Below, in pieces: positions 37,918 through 47,119 of a DNA stretch of 50,885 nt (its first letter is position 1; each line of letters opens with the position of its first letter). A model generated the notes under the pieces. The model was not told the origin of the DNA and did not search any database. It saw only the letters and a program-made list of their open reading frames with translations. The stretch comes from Bacteroidota bacterium (GTDB lineage Bacteria; Bacteroidota; Bacteroidia; UKL13-3): NCBI GenBank assembly GCA_947464275.1, contig CANHVU010000024.1:1-50885 (forward strand), written 5' to 3'. A program made the translations under genes and the position numbers.

Positions 37918-37982
37918 ACTAATTGGCAATTGACAATAGGCAATAAGCAAAAGATAAATAGCAATTGGCGGTTACTGAGCTT

Positions 37983-38000
37983 GTCCGATAGCTATCGGAC
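37983..38000. repeat. Perfect 18-base palindrome in a repeat-like spacer
   Basis: GTCCGATAGCTATCGGAC equals its own reverse complement. It sits in a 147-base spacer that also contains degenerate AATTGGCAATTGACAA-type repeats (37920-37970) and a TATAGCCAACGG stretch. This looks like a dispersed Bacteroidota palindromic element. A fragment CCGATAGCTAT recurs at about 49109-49120. Confidence 0.65.
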
Positions 38001-38064
38001 GAAGTATAGCCAACGGTAAAAAGAGGCAAAATAACCCGAAATAAACAACTCGCAATAACAATCC

Positions 38065-38556
38065 ATGACTCATATTGAAAGCATACACAGCAAAATTCAT
38101 ACTTGGGAAACTTTAAAAACTCAAGTAGCAACTTGGCAAGCACAAGGTAAAAAAATTGTGTTTAGTAATGGTTGTTTCGATTTGGTTCATAAAGGGCATA
38201 TTGATTATCTTAACCGTGCTGCCGACCTTGGCGATGTATTGGTGATGGGATTAAACACCGATGCTTCGGTAAGCAAACTAAAAGGACCTCACAGGCCCAT
38301 ACAAGATGAACAATCGCGTTTATTAATTATGGCTGCTTTGCAATGTGTAAGTGCAGTAGTATTATTTAACGAAGAAACGCCTTACGATTTAATAAAATTG
38401 GTTCAGCCTGATGTGTTGGTAAAAGGAAGTGATTACCAACCTGAAAATATAGTTGGTTACGATATAGTTACAACAAAAGGCGGCATGGTTAAAACCATCG
38501 ATTTTTTACCAGGTTATTCAACTAGTGCTATTGAAAAAAGAATAAAAGAGATTTAA
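38065..38556 (+). CDS. rfaE2: D-glycero-beta-D-manno-heptose 1-phosphate adenylyltransferase (RfaE2-type)
   Basis: Makes ADP-heptose for the lipopolysaccharide core. 163 residues, the separate adenylyltransferase without the kinase domain. Nucleotidyltransferase motifs: VFSNGCFDLVHKGHIDYLN (HxGH), VMGLNTDASVSKLKGPHRP, DVLVKGSDYQPENIVG and a final STSAIEKRI. Start: ATG at 38065. No other heptose genes are adjacent. Its stop abuts the stop of the convergent M23-like fragment without any gap. Confidence 0.93.
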   Translation: MTHIESIHSKIHTWETLKTQVATWQAQGKKIVFSNGCFDLVHKGHIDYLNRAADLGDVLVMGLNTDASVSKLKGPHRPIQDEQSRLLIMAALQCVSAVVLFNEETPYDLIKLVQPDVLVKGSDYQPENIVGYDIVTTKGGMVKTIDFLPGYSTSAIEKRIKEI

Positions 38557-38916
38557 TTAATTATATAAAGAGTCATTTAATCCTTCACCGCCATTTAAAA
38601 TATTAATCTTATTTTTTAAAAAAATATCTTTTTCGCGTAATGACTTTTCAATTGAATCAGTTTTATATAGTAATTCTTGAAGATTTTGCTTTGTATCATT
38701 ATCACCATAACCTGGCAGTAACTCGCGAAAAGGTGTTGAAAATACTAGTAAAATAATGGCTAGTCCAAATAATACCACAAACGAGCTAGCGCCTACAAAA
38801 ACATTCATAGGTGTTAATTTAAACGAAAACTTTTCTTCAAACGTTTCGTCATTTATGATAACTAATCGCAGCGGTAATTGTAACTTGCGTAAAAACTTTT
38901 TTCTTTTTGATTCCAA
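38557..38916 (-). CDS. Short membrane protein resembling the N-terminal part of an M23-type metallopeptidase; catalytic domain absent
   Basis: 119 residues. The pattern LRLVIINDETFEEKFSFKLTPMNVFV, one transmembrane helix (about 37-60), then TPFRELLPGYG and a short coiled segment TDSIEKSLREKDIFLKNKI is, from memory, the beginning of Bacteroidota M23-family membrane peptidases about 280-320 residues long. The LytM/M23 zinc domain (HxxxD, HxH) is missing; the frame ends where the linker should lead into it. The start is TTG at 38916 and there is no ATG in frame. It may be a decayed or deliberately short relative. It is divergent from the SprE-like gene with 11 bases between starts. Confidence 0.55.
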   Translation of the reverse strand: MESKRKKFLRKLQLPLRLVIINDETFEEKFSFKLTPMNVFVGASSFVVLFGLAIILLVFSTPFRELLPGYGDNDTKQNLQELLYKTDSIEKSLREKDIFLKNKINILNGGEGLNDSLYN

Positions 38917-38927
38917 TTTAACTGAAT

Positions 38928-41672
38928 ATGCTTAAAATTGTGAACTCATATTTTTTCCAAAAATATAAAAATAGATTGCTTTTGAAATATAAATATAATA
39001 GAAATTTTGTAAAGGGCTTGACAATACTGCTTTTAAGTATGTTAATTGTATATGCTTGTAATCCTAATAAAGAAAAATGGCTGAATAAAAAATGGCACAG
39101 TTTGGTGGGTCATTATAATATTTATTTCAATGGAGAACAAAAATTAAATGACGCTATTGAGGTATTAAACAAAGGCCATGTAAACGATTTTAATAATATA
39201 CTAGCTATTTTCCCATACGGCAATGATGCAGCTGCAAAAGGTGTCTTAAATATTTTAGATGAAGCAATGAAAAAGTTTTCAGGAACAATTCAGTTGCATA
39301 AAGTAGGATCATATACTGATGAAGCTTGGTTTGCTATAGCAAAAACACATTTTTTTAAACGGGATTATTATGCATGTCAAGAGGCAATGCAGTACATGAT
39401 TAGTAAATACCCACTTGAATATAAAAATTTAAGCACTGCTTGGATTGCTAAATCATATATGGGACTAGGAAAACCAATGGAAGCAGAAGCTGTGATTGGT
39501 TTGGTTTTATCAAGTAAGAATATTGATAAAAAAGATATAACGGAAGTATATTTAACAGCAGCTGATGTGAATATTAAACTTGAAAAATACAAATCGGCAA
39601 TTGAAAACCTGAATAAAGTATTTGCCGAAGGAAGTTTAAACAAAGACCAAAAAATAAGATACAGATTTATTTTGGGTCAATTATATTCATTAGCAAATGA
39701 TAATATCAATGCCATTTATAATTTTAATAAAGTAATTAGTTTAGTTCCTAGCTATGAATTTGCATTCAATGCCAATATTAACATTACAAGACTTTACAAT
39801 ATCAATGATAAAAAAGCTGTCAACATGGTTCGTAAGAGCTTGAAAAAAATGGCAAAAGATGATAAAAATACTGATTATTTAGGTCAAATTTATTTTGAGC
39901 TAGGTAAATTAGAATTATTACAAAAAAATTATCAACCAGCTATAATATCATTTAAAAAATCAATTCAAAATTCAGCTTCTGCTGCCAACCAAAAAGCCAA
40001 ATCATGTTACGAATTAGCCAAGTTATATTTTGATTTAAAAGAGTATAAGTTTGCTAAAGCCTACTATGATACAACGGCAAGTACTTTTGACAAGAATGAA
40101 AAAAATTATCAAATAATTATTGGTACTAAAAATGTACTTAATGATTTAATTAATAATTTAACTGTTTACGAAACAGAAGATAGTTTACAAATGCTCAGTA
40201 AATTAAGTAAAAAAGATTTAAGTAAGAAAGTTGACGAATGGATTTTAGCCGACAATAAAAAGAAAGAACTAGAAATTAAGGCTGCAAAAAACCAAAAAAT
40301 AATTGAAAATAGTATTGCTGCCAATCAAAATCAAAATGCCAATAATACAAATGCTCCTGTGGCTTTTGACAATTCTGCCAACGGCTCACAATGGTATTTT
40401 TACAACACCAATTTGAGCAACTCTGGTGCTAATGAGTTTTTTAATTCGCGTAAATGGGGAAACAGGTTAAATGAAGATTATTGGCGTTTATCACAAAAAG
40501 AAAAACCAAGTAAACCAAATTCGGAAAAGGACTCCACTGATGAAGGCGAAAATGTAAAACCGAAGGATACTCCTAAAGAAAAAAATAAGGATGAATTAGC
40601 TTCAAATAAGGATTCAGAAAAGCAAGCAGATATATTTGGAGATAAAAATAAAGATGCATGGATTAAAAATATACCTTACAGTAATCAAGCAATTGAAAAC
40701 TCTAATTTAAATATGTTGGAGGCATTACATAATATTGGTACTATATATTATAGCAAAATAAAAAATTACAAGGAAGCAATTACTTATTTTAACTTATTGC
40801 AAAGCAAATTCCCCAATAGTGAATATGAGCCAGAAACTTGGTATTATTTACATAAAAGTCATATAGAAAATAAAGAATCAAAAAATGCAAGTAAGTATAA
40901 AGATGACCTATTGAATAATTATCCAAATAACACTTATGCGCTATTACTTTTGGGGAAACCAATAAATACAGCTAGTACAGATGCAAATAAGGACCTTGTG
41001 GTTTTATATGATAGCGTTTTTAACGCATTTAAATTAGGTAATTATCAAACTGTTTTTGATTTAAAAGTTCAAGTTGATAAGAAATATCCAGGTAATTTAT
41101 TACGACCTAAATTTGAACTTATAAATGCATTAGCAATTGGCAAAACAAGTAAGATAGAAGAATATAAACTAGCCTTGTTATCAGTATCAAAAGAGTTTCC
41201 CAAAACTGATGTAGCTTTAAAAGCAGATGAAATTTTAGCCATTTTAAATAAAGCTAAAGAAGCTACGATTGCTCAGAAAAAGGATTCTATTGTAGCAGAA
41301 TATAATATGGATGCAAATGATAAATACTATTATATTTTTGCTGTTAAAGATGCTAAAGCCAATTATACTGAATTTGTTGAAAAACTATATTCTTATAATG
41401 AAGCCTACGCATCGCAAGACAACTTAAAAGTTAATGCTTTAATGGGAAATGAAGGCTATCAATATATTTTGATCAGAGAGTTTCCAAATCAGAAAAAAGC
41501 CGAAGATTACTATAAAGGAATTGTTGCCAATAATGTAATTACATCAAAACTAAAAGTTAATCAGCCTTATCTAGATTTTGTTATATCAATTACAAATTAC
41601 AAAAATGTAATGCGCGACAAACAAATGGATAAATATTACAATTTTTACAAAAAATTACAAGAGAAACATTAG
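38928..41672 (+). CDS. sprE: SprE/PorW-like TPR lipoprotein (gliding motility / type IX secretion)
   Basis: 914 residues. A signal segment (about 25-43) ends in lipobox VYAC with Cys44, and 22 extra residues precede it. The mature start NKEKWLNKKWHSLVGHYNIYFNGEQKLNDAI is what I recognise as the SprE/PorW group. Many TPR repeats follow (YLTAADVNIKLEKYKSAIENLNK, YFELGKLELLQKNYQPAII), then an Asn/Lys-rich linker (about 455-560) containing WYFYNTNLSNSGANEFFNSRKWG and a second TPR region. In Flavobacterium and Porphyromonas the family is needed for T9SS export, which fits the two T9SS cargoes here. PBP1A starts one base after its stop. Confidence 0.8.
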   Translation: MLKIVNSYFFQKYKNRLLLKYKYNRNFVKGLTILLLSMLIVYACNPNKEKWLNKKWHSLVGHYNIYFNGEQKLNDAIEVLNKGHVNDFNNILAIFPYGNDAAAKGVLNILDEAMKKFSGTIQLHKVGSYTDEAWFAIAKTHFFKRDYYACQEAMQYMISKYPLEYKNLSTAWIAKSYMGLGKPMEAEAVIGLVLSSKNIDKKDITEVYLTAADVNIKLEKYKSAIENLNKVFAEGSLNKDQKIRYRFILGQLYSLANDNINAIYNFNKVISLVPSYEFAFNANINITRLYNINDKKAVNMVRKSLKKMAKDDKNTDYLGQIYFELGKLELLQKNYQPAIISFKKSIQNSASAANQKAKSCYELAKLYFDLKEYKFAKAYYDTTASTFDKNEKNYQIIIGTKNVLNDLINNLTVYETEDSLQMLSKLSKKDLSKKVDEWILADNKKKELEIKAAKNQKIIENSIAANQNQNANNTNAPVAFDNSANGSQWYFYNTNLSNSGANEFFNSRKWGNRLNEDYWRLSQKEKPSKPNSEKDSTDEGENVKPKDTPKEKNKDELASNKDSEKQADIFGDKNKDAWIKNIPYSNQAIENSNLNMLEALHNIGTIYYSKIKNYKEAITYFNLLQSKFPNSEYEPETWYYLHKSHIENKESKNASKYKDDLLNNYPNNTYALLLLGKPINTASTDANKDLVVLYDSVFNAFKLGNYQTVFDLKVQVDKKYPGNLLRPKFELINALAIGKTSKIEEYKLALLSVSKEFPKTDVALKADEILAILNKAKEATIAQKKDSIVAEYNMDANDKYYYIFAVKDAKANYTEFVEKLYSYNEAYASQDNLKVNALMGNEGYQYILIREFPNQKKAEDYYKGIVANNVITSKLKVNQPYLDFVISITNYKNVMRDKQMDKYYNFYKKLQEKH

Positions 41673-41673
41673 A

Positions 41674-43899
41674 ATGAGTTTAATAAATCAAATATTTGAT
41701 AAGAAATATAACAAATACATTAAATGGCTTTGGATTTTTGCCTTTAGTGGTATTTTTATTTTATCACTATTAATAACAATTCTATGGAAAGACTGGGTTC
41801 CTACCTCATACAAACTTCCTCCATTGGAAGAGTTGGAAAACCCAAAAACATTACTAGCAAGCGAAGTTTATAGTAGCGATGGAGTATTAATGGGAAAGTA
41901 CTTTTTACAAAATAGAAGTAATGCAAATTTTGAAGAGTTAAGTCCACAATTATTAAATGCACTAATCGCCACCGAAGACATCCGTTTTTATGAACATAGT
42001 GGAATCGATAATAACCGTTTATTTACCATTATAGCCTATAATTTAATTGGCCGCAGGCAAGGAGGAAGTACTATTACTCAACAACTTGCTAAAAATTTAT
42101 TTCCACGCAAGCGCTTCAAGCATATCCATCAAAAAGTAATAACAAAACTACAAGAGTGGATAACGGCTATTAGAATTGAACAGCGATACACCAAACAGGA
42201 AATATTAACTATGTATTTTAATACGGTTGAGTTTGGAGGAAACGCCTTTGGTATTAGAAGCGCTTCAAAAGTTTTTTTTGGCAAAACACCAAAAGAATTA
42301 AACGCACCAGAAGCAGCTCTTTTGGTTGGTATGCTAAAAGGAATTACCAAGTTTAATCCTAATAGAAATCCTGCTAGCGCATTAAACAGAAGAAATACAG
42401 TTTTAAATCAAATGCTAAAAAATGGTTATTTAACCGAAAATGAGGCAAGAAAGTTTAAAAATGAAGCAATAAAATTAAACTATCAAGAAGATGACCACAA
42501 TGAAGGTTTAGCAACCTATTTTAGAGAGCATTTACGCATTGAATTAATGGAATGGGCGGAAGAAAATGGTTTTAATTTATACAAAGATGGATTGAAAATT
42601 TATACCACCATTAATGCAAAAATGCAAGCGCAAGCAGAATTAGCAGTAAATGAACATTTGGCAACAATGCAAAAAAAATTCTATGCACATTGGAAAGGCA
42701 GAGAGCCATGGGGCTCTCACAAAGAGCTTTTAGAAATGGCAATGAAACGTAGCGATAGATATAAGCTTTGCAAAGAACAAAATTTATCAAAAACCGAAAT
42801 TGATGAACAATTTAACACTGTTGTGAAAATGAAAGTATACAGTAGTGCACGTGGCGAAATTGATACGATGATGACCCCATTAGACAGTTTAAAATATTAC
42901 AAGTATTTTATGCAATGTGGTATGATGAGTATGGACCCGAGAACAGGCCAGGTTAAGGCTTGGGTAGGCGGAAATAATTATAAATATTTTAAATACGACC
43001 ATGTGAACCAAAATTCTAAACGTCAAGTTGGTTCTACTTTTAAACCATTTGTTTATACATTAGCAGTTGATAATGGTGTTTCACCTTGTACCATTTTTCC
43101 TAATAAACCAGTTCAATTTGAAGGTTACCCTGATTACAAACCAGGAAATGCCGATGAACAATATACTACGGGCGATATGACAATGTTCAGAGGTTTACAA
43201 TTTTCAGTAAATTTGATTGCATTGAATGTGTTAAAAAGTCTTGGCTCCGATGCCATAAAACAAGTAATTAATATTGCAAAAAAAATGGGCGTTGAAAGTC
43301 CTATGGGACCTTATCCAGCAACAGCTTTAGGAACTGCTGATATTTCGGTTTTTGAAATGACTGGAGCTTTTAGCACTTTTGCCAATAAAGGTGTTTGGAT
43401 TAAACCTAATTATTTGCTTAAAATTACCGACAAAAATGGAAATATCATATATGAACCTAAGGTAGAAAGCAGAGAAGCATTGAACGAGCAAACAAGTTAT
43501 GTAATGTGTAAAATGCTTGAAAAAGTTACTGCACATGGAACTGCAGCTAAGGTTAAATATCAATATGGTGTGCAAGGCGCTGTTGGAGGTAAAACAGGAA
43601 CTACACAAAATTATAGTGATGGTTGGTTCATAGGAATTACACCTACCTTAACCACTGGGATTTGGACAGGGTTTGAGGATAGAGCGATTCATTTTAGAAG
43701 TATGGATTTAGGAAGTGGCTCGGCAATGGCAATGCCTATTTTTGGAAATTATATGAAAGCGGTACAAGCCCAGAAACTAGCTGAAGTTGTTCCTTATTGG
43801 TCTGAACCTAAATCTGAGTTAACACTGGAGTTAGATTGTGATAAGTTTAAACCAGAAACTAAACCAGGAGGAAAAGACGACCCATTTACTGAAGAATAG
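41674..43899 (+). CDS. Penicillin-binding protein 1A, bifunctional glycosyltransferase/transpeptidase
   Basis: 741 residues. Polymerises and cross-links peptidoglycan on the outer face of the inner membrane. One transmembrane helix at 17-38. Glycosyltransferase (GT51) motifs: catalytic Glu101 in EDIRFYEHSGID, GGSTITQQLAKNLF (130-143), YFNTVEFGGNAFGI. Transpeptidase: SxxK nucleophile Ser454 in GSTFKPFVY, SVN, and KTGTT near 640. It starts one base after the SprE-like stop, so the two are co-transcribed, tying a T9SS component to wall synthesis. Full length; nothing missing. Confidence 0.95.
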   Translation: MSLINQIFDKKYNKYIKWLWIFAFSGIFILSLLITILWKDWVPTSYKLPPLEELENPKTLLASEVYSSDGVLMGKYFLQNRSNANFEELSPQLLNALIATEDIRFYEHSGIDNNRLFTIIAYNLIGRRQGGSTITQQLAKNLFPRKRFKHIHQKVITKLQEWITAIRIEQRYTKQEILTMYFNTVEFGGNAFGIRSASKVFFGKTPKELNAPEAALLVGMLKGITKFNPNRNPASALNRRNTVLNQMLKNGYLTENEARKFKNEAIKLNYQEDDHNEGLATYFREHLRIELMEWAEENGFNLYKDGLKIYTTINAKMQAQAELAVNEHLATMQKKFYAHWKGREPWGSHKELLEMAMKRSDRYKLCKEQNLSKTEIDEQFNTVVKMKVYSSARGEIDTMMTPLDSLKYYKYFMQCGMMSMDPRTGQVKAWVGGNNYKYFKYDHVNQNSKRQVGSTFKPFVYTLAVDNGVSPCTIFPNKPVQFEGYPDYKPGNADEQYTTGDMTMFRGLQFSVNLIALNVLKSLGSDAIKQVINIAKKMGVESPMGPYPATALGTADISVFEMTGAFSTFANKGVWIKPNYLLKITDKNGNIIYEPKVESREALNEQTSYVMCKMLEKVTAHGTAAKVKYQYGVQGAVGGKTGTTQNYSDGWFIGITPTLTTGIWTGFEDRAIHFRSMDLGSGSAMAMPIFGNYMKAVQAQKLAEVVPYWSEPKSELTLELDCDKFKPETKPGGKDDPFTEE

Positions 43900-43966
43900 A
43901 TAAAAGTGTTTACTATAACGTAACTGACATCAAAGTACAATTTACTTTATAGACAATAACTAAATG

Positions 43967-44554
43967 CTATCCATTTTGTTGTTTCATACCATCGTTAAAG
44001 CAAAAGCGGCATCTAGCTTCGTAAGTATCGTGTTCGCCTAACATAACCAAACTATCATTATTTATTTTTCGGTAACTATGTGTTGCTATGTCGCCACAAA
44101 CCATACAAATGGCGTGAACTTTAGTAACGTATTCGGCTATAGCCATTAATGCAGGCATTGGTCCAAATGGCTTACCTAAATAATCCATATCTAATCCTGC
44201 TACTATTACCCTTACACCTTGTTCTGCTAATTTTTCGCATACAAAAACCAATTCTTGATCAAAAAATTGTGCCTCATCAATTCCAATTACATTGGCTTCG
44301 CCACACATCAATAAAATATTAAGCGATGAAGCCACTGGAGTAGAGTGAATAGAATTTTTATTATGTGACACAACCTCTATTTCATCATAGCGTGTATCAA
44401 CCGATGGTTTAAAAATTTCAACCTGAAGGTTAGCAATTTTTGCCCTATTTAATCTACGAATTAATTCTTCGGTTTTCCCCGAGAACATAGAGCCACAAAC
44501 TACTTCAATCCAGCCTTTTCTTTTATCGGTATGCGCGCGAGGTTCAATAAACAT
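43967..44554 (-). CDS. tdk: Thymidine kinase
   Basis: 195 residues, type II thymidine kinase. Phosphorylates thymidine to dTMP in salvage. P-loop GSMFSGKTEELIRR (21-34), the Walker B-like GIDEAQFFD, the lasso GLDMDYLGKPFGPM, and zinc Cys pairs CMVCGD and CRFC. I use the ATG at 44554 (MFIEPRAHTDKRKGWIEVV, typical of Bacteroidota); the frame continues upstream to a TTG at 44602. It converges with PBP1A. Confidence 0.95.
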   Translation of the reverse strand: MFIEPRAHTDKRKGWIEVVCGSMFSGKTEELIRRLNRAKIANLQVEIFKPSVDTRYDEIEVVSHNKNSIHSTPVASSLNILLMCGEANVIGIDEAQFFDQELVFVCEKLAEQGVRVIVAGLDMDYLGKPFGPMPALMAIAEYVTKVHAICMVCGDIATHSYRKINNDSLVMLGEHDTYEARCRFCFNDGMKQQNG

Positions 44555-44986
44555 AGAGAGCGAAAGTACTAATTTAAACCTAAAATTTAAATAATGTACC
44601 AATATTTATTGTTAGGCAAAGATTTAAACTATGGCACTTTTTTGTTTATTTTAAAAGTGAAAAGTGAATAAAAATTCCTAATTGTATTTTCATTATTTAA
44701 CTTATTATGATTAAATCTAAACCTAATTCAAAAAGAATATTTCTAAGAGAATCCCTAAATTAAAGGGATAGCTTGTTAATTTATTAAATTCACCAAAGTT
44801 TCACTTTATAATTTTATTAAACCCACAAACAATTACTTATCAGCGTATTATGCAATTCAGATAATTATCAAAATTAATAGCAACTAATATTAGATTAATT
44901 TTTGATAAATATCACCCTATTTTTATTTAGACCAAATCTAAATAAAATATATTTGCCATTATTTATAACAATTCTAAATAGCAAAT
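44555..44986. promoter_or_regulatory. 432-base intergenic region upstream of the siderophore receptor, with palindromes
   Basis: AT-rich, with no coding signal. It contains a small hairpin ATCCCT-AGGGAT at 44751-44769, the palindrome GATAATTATC at 44860-44869, an inverted repeat TGATA-AA-TATCA at 44903-44914 and the -7 box at 44948. The two GATA-type palindromes upstream of an iron-receptor gene are candidate binding sites for an iron regulator such as Fur. They are not a clear match to the classical Fur box. Confidence 0.35.
44948..44955 (+). promoter_or_regulatory. Bacteroidota -7 box (TATATTTG) for the TonB-dependent receptor
   Basis: TATATTTG matches TAnnTTTG, 31 bases before the ATG at 44987. 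Confidence 0.5.
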
Positions 44987-47110
44987 ATGAGAGTAATAAT
45001 TTTACCAATTTTAGTCCTGATGTCGGTTTGTGCTTTGGCACAAAAAAACAAAAAAGATACTGCACAAAACAATGTTTTACAAGAGGTTACCATTGAAGGT
45101 TCTATTTTAAAAACACCCAAAATATCGAAAAACGGTATTACTGAAATGGATTTACCACAAGCCATTACCATTTTAGATGGAAAAACATTGCAACAGCAAC
45201 AAATTAGTAATTTAACTGATGTGCTCAAGAATGTAAATGGTGTTTATATAATGGGAAACACAGGAGGATATCAAGAGGAAATTGCATCAAGAGGTTCAAA
45301 TATTTCATCAACCAATACTTTTAAAAATGGTATCCGCTTTTTTAATGGAATGAAAATAGAAATGAGCGGAATTGATAAAATAGAAGTATTAAAAGGTAAT
45401 ACTGCTATTGAATATGGAAATGTAGCTCCTGGAGGTGTATTGAACATTATTACTAAAAAACCCAAATTTGAATTTGGCGGAAATATAGATTTTACCTACG
45501 CTAGCTTCAATAATTTCAAACCTCAAATTGATGTATTTGGACCTTTAAATAAAAGGAAAACCATTGCATTTAGGTTAAATTCATCTTACCAACAGGGTAA
45601 TAGTTTTAGAAAATATGTAGAAAGTAATTCGTTTTACATCAATCCATCGTTATTGTTTAAATTAAACCCAAAATCAACCTTATTAATTGAAGGCGATTTT
45701 ACCAAAAGTAGCACCGTTCCTGATTTTGGAGCAGGTATTATTAATTACCAAATAGTTGATTTGCCAAGAGGAAGATTTACAGGCGTAAGTTGGGGAAGGT
45801 ATAATGCTAACCAATCATTTTTATCGGCTAAATACAATATTAGTCTTAACAAAAGATGGGATTTAAGCGCTTTAGTAGGTTATAGAAATTACGACACTGA
45901 GTTATTTGCCAATGCAAGACCAAGCTCTACAACAGTATTAGCTAATGGAAATTGGAAACGTAGTATACAAAAATCGGAGGTTGGCGATGATTACACCATC
46001 CAACAAATAGATGCCAATGTATTATTTAAAACTGGCAGAATAACCCATAAAGTGTTAATAGGTACCGATGCAGAACAATTTACTACTCAAACTACTGCTT
46101 ATAACAACTTTGCCAATTACGACTCTATAAATATTTACAACGAATACAATGCCAATAATGAAACCAACGCACCTAATTTAACTAAAAACACATTGACCAA
46201 AACTCTAATCAATCGTTTTGGTGTGTATGCGCAAAACTTAATTAGTTTTCCTAAATATTTAAAAATATTTATTGGCGGCAGGTATAATTATGTTCAAAGC
46301 CAATCAGAAGTATTAACCTATTCGACTAATAAAACAGTAAATACCGAAACTTTTGACAAGCCATTTTCGCCCAAAGTTGGCATTATTTTACAACCAACCA
46401 TTAACCATACTATTTTTAGTAGTTACTCTAACTCGTTTGCTTTAAATACTGGTGTAGATATTAACGGAAATGCAATAAAACCATCCATTATAGACCAATA
46501 TGAAGTAGGTGTAAAAAACCGCTTTTTAAATGGAAAAATGCAACTAAACGCTACAGTATATTTAATTATAAATAGCAACTTGGCTCAAACATCATTATTA
46601 AATGGAAATACCAATAATAATATTAAAGAACTAGCTGGCGAAACAGAAAGTAAAGGTATTGAAATAGATGGTACATATAAACCCATAAAAGGCCTTTCTA
46701 TAATGGCAGGATACAGCTATAACCAAACTACTTATACCAAAAGCAATACTTTTATAGTTGGTAGCGAATTGCGCTATAATCCAAACCACACAGCTAATGC
46801 AAGTATTAATTACGAAATTGCCAAAGGCAAACTAAAAAACTTAAACGTTGGCTTAATTAGTCAGTATTTTGGAAAGCGCTTTGCTGGCCGCTCTACCAGA
46901 TTAACAGTAGCTAACGATATTTATAGATTAATTCCGGTAAACGATTATTTTGTATTAGATTTAGTGGCAGGTTACAAGTATAAAAATTGGAGATTGAATG
47001 GGAAATTAGCCAATGTATTAAACGAAATGAGTTATAATATTCATGACGATAACAGCTTAAATCCAATTGCCCCCATTAATTATTCAGTACAAGTAGGATT
47101 AACATTTTAA
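44987..47110 (+). CDS. TonB-dependent outer-membrane receptor, siderophore type
   Basis: 707 residues. Signal peptide ending LAQ at about 19. Plug domain: LPQAITILDGKTLQQQQISNLTDVLKNVNGV, EIASRG, and KIEVLKGNTAIEYGNVAPGGVLNIITKKP, the last characteristic of the siderophore-receptor subfamily (TIGR01783). A 22-strand barrel follows, with ...SIIDQYEVGVKNRFLNGKMQLNATVY and a C-terminal aromatic strand YSVQVGLTF. It has no carboxypeptidase-like N-terminal domain, so it is not a SusC protein. It would import a ferric siderophore using TonB. The PepSY-type membrane protein begins 9 bases after its stop. Ligand unknown. Confidence 0.92.
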   Translation: MRVIILPILVLMSVCALAQKNKKDTAQNNVLQEVTIEGSILKTPKISKNGITEMDLPQAITILDGKTLQQQQISNLTDVLKNVNGVYIMGNTGGYQEEIASRGSNISSTNTFKNGIRFFNGMKIEMSGIDKIEVLKGNTAIEYGNVAPGGVLNIITKKPKFEFGGNIDFTYASFNNFKPQIDVFGPLNKRKTIAFRLNSSYQQGNSFRKYVESNSFYINPSLLFKLNPKSTLLIEGDFTKSSTVPDFGAGIINYQIVDLPRGRFTGVSWGRYNANQSFLSAKYNISLNKRWDLSALVGYRNYDTELFANARPSSTTVLANGNWKRSIQKSEVGDDYTIQQIDANVLFKTGRITHKVLIGTDAEQFTTQTTAYNNFANYDSINIYNEYNANNETNAPNLTKNTLTKTLINRFGVYAQNLISFPKYLKIFIGGRYNYVQSQSEVLTYSTNKTVNTETFDKPFSPKVGIILQPTINHTIFSSYSNSFALNTGVDINGNAIKPSIIDQYEVGVKNRFLNGKMQLNATVYLIINSNLAQTSLLNGNTNNNIKELAGETESKGIEIDGTYKPIKGLSIMAGYSYNQTTYTKSNTFIVGSELRYNPNHTANASINYEIAKGKLKNLNVGLISQYFGKRFAGRSTRLTVANDIYRLIPVNDYFVLDLVAGYKYKNWRLNGKLANVLNEMSYNIHDDNSLNPIAPINYSVQVGLTF

Positions 47111-47119
47111 CATATAGCA

